This document shows, piece after piece, positions 21,901 to 33,564 of a stretch of DNA of 64,000 bases. Both the position numbers and the translations under genes were made by a program. Origin of the DNA: Edaphochlamys debaryana (Eukaryota; Chlorophyta; Chlorophyceae; Chlamydomonadales); contig JAEHOE010000040.1 of NCBI GenBank assembly GCA_016858145.1, positions 186,001-250,000 of the forward strand, in the 5' to 3' direction. Below the pieces are notes generated by a model, which did not search any database, was not told the origin of the DNA, and worked only from the letters and a program-made list of their open reading frames with translations. Position 1 is the stretch's first letter, and every line of letters starts with the position of its first letter.

Positions 21901-23445
21901 CGGCGATGATGTGGCGGACCTGGGGGGCCGCGGGGGGGGCGGGGGAGGGACGGGGCATGGAGGGAGGGGCAGGGGCAGGGGCCGGTGCGGCAGGAGGCCA
22001 GACCTGAGTCGGGACCCACACAGGCAATACCCGGCCGTAAGTGCTCCAACCACCTGGGGAGTGGCAACCACGTGGCTACCTCGCAGGCAGGCCTCGCCGC
22101 AGGAGTACCGCGAACCCACCGGCACCGGCACCGTCCGCATCGCCCCGTGGCCCCAGCGGCCTCGACTTGCCGCCCCACGCCCCCCAACCTATGCCAGCCC
22201 CCCTCGGCCTCCCCCCACCGCCCTGCCCCACCTTGGCCAGGCCCCCCGGGCGGCCGCTCTCCGGCAGCAGCGGCTTCATGGGCTGCGCGGTCATGGTCAC
22301 ATTCACCTCCCGCACCCAGGGCAGCATCTGGGGGTTGGGGGCACAGCACAGGCAGGGGGAATCAGCGGGCGCCACCACGCTGCCGCCAGGCACCTGTGAC
22401 CAGGCGTCCTGTCTCACACGACGGGCAGGCAAGACCTCCCCACGACTCGCAGACCTCCTCCCCAGCCTCTTCCCTTCCCTCCCCCATTTCTCCCCCGTCC
22501 AATCCTCGCGCCCCGCCGGCTCCACAACTTCCCACCACGCCCTCCTCCCCTTTCCCTCCCCCTTCCGCCCCTCCTGCCCGCCCCAAATCCCCTCCTCCCT
22601 CGCCCCTCCCTCTCCTCCATCCCCCTCCCCCCTCCCCCCTCCTCCTCCCCCCCACCTTGACGAACTCGGTGCTCTGGCGCTGGAACATCTCCTTGACGGG
22701 GCAGGCGGGGGTGGTCAGCTCGAGCGTGAACGACACCGCCCCCCGGCCCTCGTCCACGGCCAGCTCCCGCACGAAGTTGCAGGCCACGATGTCCTCCCCG
22801 AAGTCGGGGTCGATCACGTTGCGCAGCTGTGCCAGCACCTCCTCCTCGCGGGTGCGGGGGGGCGCGGCCGCGGCGGCCTGCGCGTGTTGGGGAGGAGGCG
22901 CGGGCGGAGGGGGTGGCGGAAGGACGCGCGGGTGGAGGGGGTGGAGGAAGAAGGCTGGGGCTGAGGGGTCGATAGGGGTTGCTAGGGGATGCCAAGCGCC
23001 CAGGCTGATGGGGAGGGGCTCAGGAGGGGGGCGGAGTCAGCAGGGGAGCAGGTCGCGGCGGGCGGGACAGTGCTGGCGCCAACATGCCGCCCCCAACCCT
23101 AGTATCGCCCCGACAGCCGGGGGCCTGCTTACCGCCGCAGCTGCAGCCACATAGCGGCCGCGGCCGGCCTGCGCCGCGCGGGAGGCTGCGGGGAACGCCG
23201 GCCCGGCCGACGCCGACACCCGGTCGACAGACCCCATCGCCATCGCCACCGCTGTCGGGGCCACACCGCGCGCGCAGGCTGGAACTGCGGATCCACGCTT
23301 GTCCGCGACCTGTGGAGGTGGTAACGGGAGAGCTGCTGAAAGGCTGAGCAAGGCCGGCCATTGCTGCTCCAGCGAAGCCTCGCCGCTGCCCGCGAAGGCC
23401 TACCCGCGCGAACGCCTGAGCGCCCTTGATGCCTGAGGCGAGCAT
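18963..23445 (-). CDS. HCF101: HCF101, plastid Mrp/Nbp35-type Fe-S cluster carrier
   Basis: Fourteen exons (minus): 23445-23404, 23309-23133, 22877-22656, 22327-22232, 21919-21821, 21640-21575, 21334-21178, 20953-20817, 20646-20538, 20313-20233, 20080-19941, 19757-19655, 19450-19347, 19073-18963; 547 aa. Order: Ala/Arg-rich transit-type leader (1-75), MIP18/DUF59 domain with [10 protein letters not shown] (about 80-147), P-loop ATPase with deviant Walker A KGGVGKS (190-196), [11 protein letters not shown] and DFPPGTGD, the Cys of [10 protein letters not shown], then a DUF971 domain at the C-terminus. DUF59 + ParA/Mrp + DUF971 is the HCF101 signature; the Arabidopsis protein, of similar length, carries [4Fe-4S] clusters needed for photosystem I and ferredoxin-thioredoxin reductase. 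Where the land-plant sequence has ENMC, this one reads ENMS, so not every possible ligand Cys is kept. Confidence 0.93.
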
Positions 23446-23567
23446 GATTGAGCGACTACGGTGCGGAACTTCGGTTGGTGAGTCGCTGCGCTGGTTTGGC
23501 CCGGTAAGGGCTCTCGCGCTGATCTAAAGCGCGATTGGGTACTGGGTCGTGGTCCTGGATTGGTATG

Positions 23568-23572
23568 TTACA
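23568..23572 (-). promoter_or_regulatory. Poly(A) signal TGTAA for the CAP gene
   Basis: It lies 422 bp past the CAP stop and only 123 bp upstream of the HCF101 start codon, leaving little room for the HCF101 promoter between the two transcripts. Confidence 0.5.
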
Positions 23573-23993
23573 TCGGGAGCGGAGCCTCTGATGGAGGCCG
23601 CGCAAATGCTTGCATGCACGCCGAATTTCGCGTCGCCGCTCCTTCGCGTCGCCGCGACATTTCAAGTTCTCAAATCCACAATTCACTGCACCAGCTATGC
23701 CTCGCACCGCGCCACACGCGCAGGGGAGCGCTTATTCGATTCGTGCATGCCCACAATTCAGCCGCGCCTTGCACGTGCGGCCTAGCTTGCTGGTGGCAGC
23801 ACGTTCTGCGCAAAGGAGCCGATGACGTTGCCTGCAAGGGGAGAAGGGCGAAAGTCATGGCAAGTCGACTTGCCGGGTCACCGTGCAACACCCCCCAGCG
23901 CCCACAGCCCGACAGCCCCGACCATATGCCCGGACCGTGCCCGGGCCCGCCGCCCCGGGTGCTCCCTCTCACGCCATAGCACCTCCGCCAGCT

Positions 23994-25693
23994 TTAATCA
24001 TAGTCACACGCACCGGGCGGAGAGTAGTGGCAGGCGTAGACGGTTCGGTACCAGCAGTTGCCGGAAGAGGAGGAGGCGGTGGCGCAGCCCATCTCCCTGC
24101 TGTCGACCCAGATCATCTGCGTGGCGTGCCCCGTGCCCGGGGAGTAGTTGGCGGCCTGGTAGTCGTACTGGTGGATCTGCAGGTAGGGTGGGTGGAGGAA
24201 GGGGGTGCGGGGAGTGAGGTTGCGGGGAGGCAAGGCTCGGTGGTAGGACGGGACTGGCATGGGCCGGTGTGGACGGGTATCGAACTGGAAGCTGGGCTGC
24301 GGGACCACGCCCCAGGGGAGGAACACCTTGATGTCACGGTCAGCTCCGCAGCTCAGTCTAGCCCCAACCCAGATGGCCAGAGCCTGGTGTCAGTCGGAAG
24401 TATGGCTGCGCACTCCCAAACGCCACCCACCTACCCCCGGCCCCCCGGCGCCCCACCTCGTTGTACCAGTCCTGCGCCACCTCGCCCCAGTTGTTGTGCC
24501 CCGCTGCCAGGTTCTCGCCCACGCCCTCGGAGTGGCTGTGCTCAAAGGCGCACGAGGCCGCCAGCTGGCTGGCCCAGGCCTGGGCCGACTGCTGCAGCGA
24601 GCCGGACCAGGTGAGGGCGGGGGCGCGGTGGCGGGAACGCAGCTCGTTGTGGAGGGACAGGATGTCGGAGCCGGAGGAGCCCGACTGGTCGGCCGCTGGG
24701 AGGGGGGCAGGGAGATGGGTGGGAGGGTGGTGATGAAAGGAGTGTGCGGAAAGGGGGAAGTCTGGTGGCCCAGGCGAGGCCGGGATGAGAGGGGGTGCAA
24801 CTCGGGGTCAGGTGGAGGGCGGAGTGATGTGGGTCGGGGCTGAACGGCTCGGCGGAGCGCAGATATGGCTGCCAGCACGTCTCACCTGGCGAGGGGCCGT
24901 TGCTTGACTGCTGTTGCGGCTGTTGCTGCTGCTGCTGCGACTGAGCAGCCTGCTGTTGCTGTTGGGGTTGCTGGTAGGTTTGTTGGGGCTCTTGCTGCTG
25001 CTGCTGTGGTCCGGAACCCTGCTGGGGCTGGGGAGTTTGCTGGGGTTGCTGGTAGGTCTGCTGAGGCTGCTGATAGCTCTGTTGCGGTTGCTGGTAGGTT
25101 TGCTGAGGTTGTTGGTAGCCCTGCTGGGGTTGCTGCTGGTACACCACCTGCTGCTGCGGCTGCTGCTGCTGCTGGGCCTGGGCGTTGGGGTCGTAGTAGG
25201 GCTGCACCTGGGCCTGTGCCTGCGCACCTCCCGAGGGGTAGTACTGCTGCTGGGGCTGGGGCTGCTGGTAGGCCTGGTAGCCTTGGCCTTGCCCTTGGAC
25301 CTGGTAGCCTTGGCTCTGGGGCTGGCCCTGGACCTGGTTGACGAGGCCCGTGGCGCCGGTGACCGCGAGCTACACGGGGGCGGGGGGGGGGGGGGGCGCG
25401 GGGGGGGGAGCGTTAGCGCAAGCCTGGTCAGCATAACAAACGCTGCGTTGACCCGCCCTTTCTTCACCCCTACGCCGGCCCCGCAGAGCCGTTCCCCGCG
25501 TGCCCCCAAGGCTCACGTCTGCCGCCGTCAGCAGCTGCTCGACGGGCGTCTGCTGCTGCCCCGGCGCCTGCGTGAGGGCTCGGCGGCCCCGGAGCTGCGG
25601 CAGCCTCGCGCCGGAGCCCGCGAGCGCGAGCAGCGCCGCGACTGCGAGCGCCAGCCAGCGCCCGCAGGGAGCGGCTGCTGCGCTGCGGGCCAT
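23994..25693 (-). CDS. Secreted CAP/SCP (PR-1-like) protein with Gln-rich region
   Basis: Exons (minus): 25693-25517, 25369-24886, 24695-24457, 24176-23994; 360 aa. The start MARSAAAA precedes a Leu/Ala signal peptide (about 12-28). Residues about 60-220 are dominated by Gln, with YQQPQQ-type repeats and longer Q runs. The C-terminal 130 residues are a CAP domain: LHNELR, then W-x5-QQSAQAWASQLA, the HSHSEGVGENLA motif, GTGHATQMIWV and a final CHYSPPGACDYD. The His residues of HSHS and GTGH and the Glu of GEN are in place, as expected for the CAP tetrad. CAP proteins are extracellular and bind lipids or act in defence and wall biology; the role here is unknown. It is divergent from the intronless gene at 26161. 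Confidence 0.9.
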
Positions 25694-26160
25694 GGCTCTT
25701 GCGCTGGAGCACGGTGAGCTCGCGGGTGGGCGGGGGTAGGGCTGAAGCGCGGGCGGCAAGCTTGCAGCGGGAGAGAGGGACGTCGACGTGCGTGCTGCGA
25801 TAAATATGGCTAGGGGATCACTGACGTCGCGGTGTGTGTTTGCACTGCGGCGGTGTGTTTGGGGGCCAGAGTGTTGGGCCGGCGTTCCCGCCAAGGCCCG
25901 CGGGCTGGATCCGGATTCAGGCCCGCGGGGTCGATCGGGCCCGCATGGGCCCGAGCTCGCGATGTGGCGCTCCAACGTCAGGCCAAGGTGCTGCGCAAAC
26001 GTGGCTTAGCGATCACCAGCGAGTACCAAACCACAAAGCTATTCTCGCGACGCTGCAAGAGACACTTAACGCGAAGCTATTCCCGCTCACGTTATTGCTC
26101 CCCGATAAACAACCTTGCTCGCTTCTCTCAAAGACACCGGTGCTAGCAATCATAGCAACC
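25694..26160. promoter_or_regulatory. Divergent intergenic region, CAP gene / gene at 26161
   Basis: These 467 bp separate two start codons pointing away from each other, so both 5' UTRs and promoters lie here. No obvious TATA box or repeated element was seen. Confidence 0.4.
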
Positions 26161-26919
26161 ATGCGTCGAGCCCAGTCAGTCGCGTGCTGCTCACACAGCT
26201 CAGCGTCCACTCTGACGCTCCCCGCCTGCGCCTCGCCCGGCGTCTGGACCCCGGAGGCCACCGCGTCGACCTCTCGCCGCGCTCGCCGCTCCTCGCTCGT
26301 CTTCTTCGCTGGTGCCGAGCCCTCCTCCACCACCGGCGTGCTCACGAGCCCCCTCTCCCCCGCCGGCTTTGTCGGCGGCGCTGCCGGCGGCTGCCTCTCG
26401 CCCGCTGCGTCCGCGCCGCTCTTCCCTGCGGACGGCTGCTCTGCGTCCTGCTCTGACGACCTCTCGTGCTTTGTGGCGCCGAACCTCGCCAAGTCCCCCG
26501 TCCGCGGCACCTTTGCCGCGAGCTGCGGCACCACGTCTACGAACAAGGCCAACTTCATCACGCTGCCAGCTGCCAACAACAAGACCACCACAACCACCAG
26601 CAGCTGCAGCATGAGCAACCTGCAGCCCGGCAACGAGGGCTCTGGCTCGGGCCTGGCCCGGACCGACTCGTGGCTCGCGGCCGCCCTGTCCGCCGGCCTG
26701 CCCCCCACGCCCGGACGCAGCGCCCGGCGGCTGCTGGACCCGCCGGCCTCGCCGCTGCCGCTGCTGCCCGAGGCCTTCGTGGCGGGGCTGGAGGGCTGGG
26801 CGCCCGCGCCCCTGCCCCGCCTGTGGGCGGTGGCCCCCTGTGCCCTGGCCGTGCCCCGGCTGCGGCGCGTGCGCCGGGTGCTCCAGGGCCTGGACCGACT
26901 GGAGTGCGAGGCGTACTGA
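26161..26919 (+). CDS. Intronless hypothetical protein, 252 aa
   Basis: A single open frame with a true ATG and strongly C/G-ending codons. The N-terminal two thirds is Ser/Thr/Ala/Cys-rich and looks disordered, with a TTTTTSSCSMS stretch near residues 140-150. The last 60 residues are Leu/Pro/Arg-rich and may form helices. No signal peptide, membrane segment or known motif was recognised. The frame is open for 109 codons upstream of the ATG, so the start is the least certain point. A TGTAA follows at 27836, implying a long 3' UTR. Confidence 0.5.
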   Translation: MRRAQSVACCSHSSASTLTLPACASPGVWTPEATASTSRRARRSSLVFFAGAEPSSTTGVLTSPLSPAGFVGGAAGGCLSPAASAPLFPADGCSASCSDDLSCFVAPNLAKSPVRGTFAASCGTTSTNKANFITLPAANNKTTTTTSSCSMSNLQPGNEGSGSGLARTDSWLAAALSAGLPPTPGRSARRLLDPPASPLPLLPEAFVAGLEGWAPAPLPRLWAVAPCALAVPRLRRVRRVLQGLDRLECEAY

Positions 26920-27835
26920 GCGCATGTCAAGGTGGAAGCGGAGGGGAGGAAGGGTAGGGAGAGGGACTACTAGGGCTTTGGCGATCGTGTTTAGGCTGGA
27001 AAGGGGTGGGTATGGCAAGCGTGCTGAGGGGTTCTAGGGGGAGAAGGGCTGAGGGGGCGCCCATCATGGCCTCACGCGTCATAACGGTATAGATTATGCT
27101 TGCGCGCAGGAGACACACGGTCGCTCGGTTACGGTAGCTTATTCTTCATGTCGCAGCGGGGGTTCAGCATTCGTCCCGGGGTCTGAAGCATGTGGGTGCG
27201 TGCATAAGACACGGATGGATGGGTTTGCGTGCGGGGGAGCTGGTGCGTGATTGTTTGCTCCCCCAGGTGCGGAGCCGTGGACGGACGGATGTGACTGGGC
27301 GGGGTAGGGGCAGGTAGGTAGGCAGGTAGGTAGGGGCAGGGGTGTGCGGCACGTGGCCCTGCATTAGCGCTGTGCCAGCATGGTTATCCCTTGGGCCCCC
27401 GCCTCGTGCCCTGTTTGTACTTTACGCTTATGTGAGGCGGTGATGCGTGGCGGCTCGTGACGGTTAGGGATGTGTGTGATGCGGGAACCTGCGCAGCAAC
27501 GTCGCGAGCGCTTGCTAGCGGCGGTAGGGGTCGGGTCGTCTGCTTTGTTGGCTGGTAGCTTCATAAGATTGTGGCCGTGCCATCGGCTCTGCATCAATCC
27601 TTCAGCATGGCTTGTTTGTGAGATGTGAGATGTGGATGTACGGATACCGTAGTGTGGCCTGCGCGCTGGCGGCATTTGTGGGGCCGCCGCCGTGTACTCT
27701 ATTCCCTCATGTCTTGCCGGTGGTCCCGGTCGTCAGCGCGGCGGGTGTAGGACTATCAGTGCCTCAGATGTCAAAGCCAAGCTGTTGTTGGGACCATTGA
27801 AGGTGTGAGCTTCGTTGCGGGCAGGTGAAGCTACT

Positions 27836-27840
27836 TGTAA
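27836..27840 (+). promoter_or_regulatory. Poly(A) signal TGTAA for the gene at 26161
   Basis: It is the first plus-strand TGTAA noticed after the stop at 26919, implying a 3' UTR of about 0.9 kb. The interval 26920-27835 holds no convincing ORF, only short (TAGG)n-like runs near 27310-27335. Confidence 0.4.
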
Positions 27841-28080
27841 GGTCCGGAGTTGCATGGAGGAGTGTCTGCCCCCTCGCTACGGCCACTGGCTGTGCCCCTC
27901 GCTGCTTGCATAGCCGGTGCGGGCCTAACCCAGCCAGCCACCAGCCGTGTCCGAGCGCTTCCGGCAGACAGCGAGATGCCATCAAGGGAGCGGGAAGATG
28001 CTGCTTGCACGGCGGGTGAGTCCCCACCTCAGCCACCATACGCTCCAGACATTGACTGACTGCTCCTGCTTGCTCCTCCC

Positions 28081-28368
28081 GGTTCCGACTGCAGCAACTC
28101 GACCAGCAGACAGGCCTGCAACCCGCAACCTAAAGCCCGGCGACGATCCACAACAACCTCAGCTTTTAGACTAGTCCGCCCTCGGCTCCATGCAACAATC
28201 CTCCGATTCCTCCCCTCCCAAATCCTGTCTCCTTCCCAAGCAGACCACAGTCTACCAGTGCGTCTTGCGTCTTGCTCGGTCTGGAGCATCCTGGCACCCA
28301 TCCCCCCATACTGGGCGAAGGACGCTCTGCTCCATCTGCCGCCTGGCCCAGGTCAACAGCTAGCCACG
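28081..28368 (+). repeat. Direct repeat, left copy
   Basis: About 288 bp, repeated at 28464-28758. Both start GGTTC(C/T)GxCTGCAGCAACTCGAC and end near GGTCAACAGCTAGC. The copies have diverged by scattered substitutions and small indels. Confidence 0.8.
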
Positions 28369-28463
28369 ATTCCCCTCTGCAGTGAGAGGCGTGGCCACCG
28401 CTTCACTACCGTTGCACGGAGGCAGAGTTGCCCCCACCGCCAATGCCTCAGCTTGCACCGCCC

Positions 28464-28758
28464 GGTTCTGGCTGCAGCAACTCGACGAGCAGAAAGGCCC
28501 GCAAGCCGCAACCCGCAACCTGAAGCCCGGCGGCGATGCACAACGATCTCAGCCCTTAGGCTAGTCCGCCCTCGGCCCCACGCAACAATCCTCCCCTCCC
28601 AATTCCTGTCGCCTCCCCAAGCGAACGACCGCGGTGCACTACTGCGTCTTGGGTCTTGCTCCGTCTGGTGCATCCTGGCCCCTGGTACGGCACACCCCAT
28701 ACTGGACGTACACGCTGTGCTCCATCTGCCGCCGGGCCCGGGTCAACAGCTAGCGACG
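28464..28758 (+). repeat. Direct repeat, right copy
   Basis: The second copy of the 28081-28368 repeat. It ends about 50 bp before the stop codon of the minus-strand MYND gene, so it probably lies in that gene's 3' UTR. Confidence 0.8.
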
Positions 28759-28811
28759 CTTCACCATCTTCTCTCATGCATGAAGGAGGGGTGGCCACCG
28801 CCTTACTGCCC

Positions 28812-31800
28812 TCACTCCTTGGCCTTGCGCGCGGCAGCAGCAGCCAGCACCCCGCACTCCTCCTTGTGCCCGCCGCGCCAGTGCGCCTGCTGGCAGACCC
28901 GGCCGCAGTAGCGCACCGTGCGGCAGCCGCCGCAGCGCTTGAGCGGCAGGTCCGCCTCGGGGCCCTCGCCCCACACGTCGCAGCGCGGGTTGCCGCACAC
29001 GCGCAGCAGCCATGGCGCCCACGCCGCCCGCCCGCCCTCCGCCGCCTTCTGCCCCCCCGCCTGCTGCACCCCTCCCAGCTGCTGGCCGTCGCCCTCCCGC
29101 CGCGACCGCACCGCCGCCGCGCTCTCCTGCAGCACGTGCCAGGGGCCCCAGCCGCTGGGCAGCGTAGCCGCATGGCCGCTGTCGGTCCACTTCAGCGCCA
29201 TTGCGGCCACTGCCCCCGAGTGCCGGGCGTGGCTGGCCCAGCCGGCTCGGTCCATGGCCCGGCCCGTGGCGCCGGAGTCGAACATGAGCAGAACGGGGCG
29301 GGGCGGGGCTGGGGCCGCGGGGTCCTGGATGGCGATGAGGGCCTGCAGCTCGAAGTGCAGGTCGCTCTCCTTAGGCCCCCCGGCCGGGGCCCACAGGTGC
29401 CGCCGCGAGGCCGTGGCCCACAGCCAGCCTGGCACGCAGGCGGTCTGCAGGCGCTGGTTGGCGGACAGCGCAATGATGGCGGAGCCCATCTCCAGCAGCA
29501 TCTTCTGCACGCTAGCACGCATCTTCTGCAGGGACGGGCAGGGGTGGGCAGGGCGGGGCGGGCCGCGTGGGCCAGGAGCCAAGAGGGACCCGCGAGGCGC
29601 GCTGCTCGGCGGGAGCAGCCAGGCCTGCCCCGCAACCCTCGGCACTCCGGTCGCCATCCCTAAGCCCTCTCAGACCCAGCAGCAACGACCACCCTCCTCC
29701 TCAGCCCTGGACCCTCCTGTCAGCAGCACTAGACACACCCTGCTGACTGACCCAACAGCAAAAGAACGACCTCCCTCCCCACGAACATACCCACCCCCGA
29801 CCAACAGCCCAACCCACCTCCCCGATGCTGCCGGCGCCCATGCCGCCGCTGGCGGCCGACGTGTCCACGTGGCGCACCAGCTCGAACGCCACCCGCCCCA
29901 GAGCCACCAGCGTGCGCTGCGGCGCGGCCGCCCGCAGCGCGTCGGGCAACAGGAAGGTGGCGCAGGTCTGGGCGATGCAGGACGAGATGCACGCCGCCCG
30001 CTCCCCCGCCAGCTGCAGCCGCGTGTGGCCGCCAATGGCGCGCTCCGAGGTCAGCATGCGCTCGCGGGCGGGGCCCGAGAGGGTGCGGAAGTGGTCGGCC
30101 GCCGCCTCCAGCTGCAGGGCCGTGAGCTGCAGCGCCTGGGAGCCGCACATGCACATGGCCTCCCACACCGCCAGGCGGCCGGCGTCGAGCCGCCACTCCG
30201 CCGCCGCCCAGGCCTCGGGCGTGACGCCCTCCTCGCGCTCCGGCGGCAGCACCAGCTGGGGCAGGGCCTCCGGCAGCGCGCCGGCGGGCATGCAGGTGAT
30301 GAGGCAGGAGGTGAGGGCCAGGGCGTACCAGTTGGCCTCGCTCGCCGTCAGCTCCGGGCCGCCGCTGGGCCGCTGGCCCGCGTTGCGCCGCGCCTCCTCT
30401 GCCCGCATCTGAGCCCCAGGGGCCGGGCAAGGAGCAGGGACAGGAGCTGGCGTCAGGACAGGGCAATGCCTGCCGAAGCAGCTTGTGCGGGACCTGGGCT
30501 TGGACATGACTTAACCAGCAATCCTTGCCCACTGTGCCTCCGCCTCAACCTCCTCATCCACCCGCGCCCTTCCCTCTTGCGTCGTGCGTCTTGTCCCCCT
30601 CTCCTCCCCTCCCCTCGCCTCCACGCCCAGCTGCCCACGTGGGGCCCACCCGCCCACCCGCCCACCCGCCCACCCACCAGCTTGGCCAGGGTGACCAGCA
30701 GCCCCAGCTCCCCCTGCACCGAGGGCAGGTCCTCGTCCTCGTCCTCCAGCGGCTCAAGCGCCACCTCTGCTTCCGCCTCCGCCCCCGTCTCGCTCCCTCC
30801 CCCTGCCCCGGCTGCACCCTCGGGCCCCGCCGGCGCCTGGCCCCGCTGCACCCTGCTGTCTGCCCGCGCCCGCTCCAGCACCCGCCCCCGCCACCACAGC
30901 AGCCGCGCGCACAGCAGTGGCCCCAGGAGCCCCCCCACGGCAGCGCGGACTATGATGGCCGCCGCCGCATTGGCCTCGGCGCCGCCCTCGGCCGCCAGGC
31001 GCCGCACGAGGCGGTCCAGGGAGGCGAGCAGGTCCGTGTGCAGCACGCGCTTCACGCACGCCGCCAGCACGGGCGCCGGCAGGTCGGCCATGCGCCAGTC
31101 CGCGGTCCCGACGGTGGGGACTGCAGGGGCAGCGGGCCGCGGGGGGAGAGGGGCACGTGTGTATGGGTGCGGGTGCCGGGCACGGCCTGGGCCTCGGAGA
31201 TTGACGTTGGCCCCACGTGGGTGGCACCCACATGCCACTTAGGAGCGAGGAGCGAGCTACGGTGCGATCCCCAAGTGCTAGGGACCCAGACTACGACCAG
31301 ACCCACAACCCAACCCACGGTTGGGCGGCCTCGAGGGCTTGGCCGGGTAGTTCTGCAGCCGCGCCGCCAGCGCGGCGGCGGCGGCCGGCACGGCGCACGG
31401 CCGTTCCAGGCTCTCCCCCGCCGCCGCCGTGAGCGCCAGGCAGTGGGCGTGCAGCTCCAGCAGCGCCGGCAGGCAGGCGTGGAACTCCTCCGTGCTGCAG
31501 CCCCGCATGCGCAGCTCCAGGACGTCCCGCAGCGGCGTGCTCAAGCCCTCCAGCAGCTCCGCCTGCCCGCCCATGTGCCGCCGCAGCGCCCCGGCCACGC
31601 GCGCCGCCAGCTCCGCCGCCTCGCCGCGAGAGGGGAAGAGCTGCTCCGCGGCCTGGCTCGCGGCGGCGGTGTCAGCTCCCTTGCGGGAAGCGCCGGCAGA
31701 GCTGTGGGGGTGGAGGCAGGGTAGGAGGTAGGGGGCGAGCCGGGGCGCATGCCGAGTCATCTTTGCTGTCGGCCGGGGTAGTCGGCTCCCAGCCCACCTG

Positions 31801-33564
31801 CTCCTGACCCCGGTCCCACGCAGCTTGTCCCCTGCCCCCGGTACGCAGCTACCCGCCTGGTGTTCAGTTGGCCCTACCCGCCCTGCCCGCCCTTCCGCTC
31901 CTTCCCTGCCTCCCCTGCTTTGCCCGAGCCCCCCCACTCCGCACCCACATGTTGCCTGCGTCGTACACGGGCGCGATGGCGCTCCCCAGCAGCATGAACA
32001 GCAGCCGGGCCAGCTCCCCACGGTGGGGCGCGAAGGCGGGGTGGCCGTGGAGCACGGCCGGCCGCAGCAGAGGCCAGCGGGGCTCGGCCAGGGGCAGCAC
32101 GAACGTAGCGCCCTGTCCCGGCACCGGCGCTGCGCCCGGGCCGCCTCCGCTTCCGCCACAACCTCCGCTACCATCTCCGCTGTCAGCGGGCGGCCCGGGG
32201 ATACTGGCACTGCTACCCAGCGGCACGGCTCCCGGGACGGCGGCCGCTGCGTCTGGACCCTGCGTCTCACACGCAGAGTCCGGCGCCGCCTCGCCGCTGA
32301 GCGCCACCTGCCGCAGCACCTCCCTCCGCAGCGCCAGCGCCTCGGGGCTGGTCAGCAGGCGCAGCGCGGGCGCCGCCGCCCTGCCGCGGGCGACCACGTC
32401 GTCGCGGAGGGAGCTGAGGACGTTGGTCACCTGGGTGCAGGGAAGGGGGAAAGGGGGAGGGGGCCGAGGGGGGTGAGGCAGGGAGCAACGCGGCGTGAGG
32501 GTCAAGATGGAGGGCTGCGGCGGTGGTGCGTTGCAACAAGCAAGTTGGCGAGGGCGACTTTTGTAAAGCCACGAGGGTCCCGGCGCGACAGACCAGGAAG
32601 GAATTGACGGAATAGAGACGACCGGTGGCAGGGACTCAGGTCACTGAAGGGACCGCCAGCAGCCAAGGGTGCACGCCCAACACCCGGTGGCGGGGGGAGG
32701 GGGTAGCACAGGGTCCGCTTGTCTCCCTAAGCCCCCACGCTCCCTCACCGTCTCCAGCTGGCACACCGCCATGGCGACCGCGTAGGCGCTGGGCTGCTGG
32801 TGGGGGCTGAGCGCCGCGGTGGCCCTGCCCCGCTGCTCCTCGGGCGGCGCGCCCAGCACCGCCCCGCACAGTCCCTGCACCAGGCCGCTCTGCTGCAGCG
32901 CCGGCAGCACCCGCCGCACGCCCCCCGCCCCCTCCGCCTGGCGCAGCACGTACGACAGCACGTTGGCCACAGTGCCCAGCAGGTGGCCGCCCAGGTCCCG
33001 GAAGCCGGCGGCGGAGCGGAGGTGCACCTGCGGTTCCGGCCCGGCCGCCGCCGGCTCCACCGCCGCCAGCTCCACCGCCAGCGGCCACACGGCGTCGCCG
33101 ACGAAGCGAGCGGCCCCGCTCAGCGCACGAAACACGTCGACGGCGGTCAGCTGCTCGAACAGGGTCAGCGCATCGCCGTCTCCGGGAGCGCGGGCTGCCA
33201 GGCCGTCGGAAGAGTCAGCGGCGTGGCGAACCACGCTCGCGGCTGCGAGCAGCGCTGCCGCGAGGTCGCCGACCGCGGAGGAGGGGGGCTGGGTCGCTAG
33301 CAGCCGGTCCATAAGTTGTGCACTGCGAGGCACCAGCCGCAGCTCCAGACACGTTCGCGAGTCACTGCGCCTGAGCGAGTATCCGGCCAGCGCAAAGGGC
33401 TGCAGCAGCACGCAGGCCGCCGCGATGTCGGCCGCGCGGGGTTCTGAGCCCAGGCGCTCATCCGCAGCTGCGAGCGCCTCGGCATAGGCTGAGAGCGACG
33501 GAGTCTGGTCTGAGTTCGCTGTTCCGGGGTGCCTGCGGCTGGGGCGGCTGGGGCGTGGGGTCAT
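28812..33564 (-). CDS. Large MYND zinc-finger protein, 1142 aa
   Basis: Exons (minus): 33564-32749, 32430-31949, 31701-31319, 31120-30678, 30408-29818, 29525-28812. All phases join without a stop. The first about 1080 residues are Ala/Leu/Arg-rich and probably mostly helical; I see no catalytic motif such as SET. The C-terminus (about 1082-1129) is a MYND finger with the expected Cys/His series: CGNPRC, RCGGC, YCGRVCQQAHW, HKEEC. MYND fingers bind short proline-containing peptides in partner proteins. A long helical N-terminus with a single C-terminal MYND is a common volvocine arrangement whose function is unknown. No TGTAA was found past the stop. Confidence 0.85.

Noticed and set aside
23297..23363. 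Alternative ATG for HCF101 at 23363 (MAGLAQPF)
   Set aside because: It lies within intron 1; reading on from it is not in frame with the VADKRGSA exon, while the 23445 start splices in phase 0.
24900..25330. CAG/CTG-type microsatellite
   Set aside because: On the minus strand it is a coding exon for the Gln-rich region of the CAP protein with mixed CAG/CAA/CCC/TAC codons, so it is not a pure tandem repeat.
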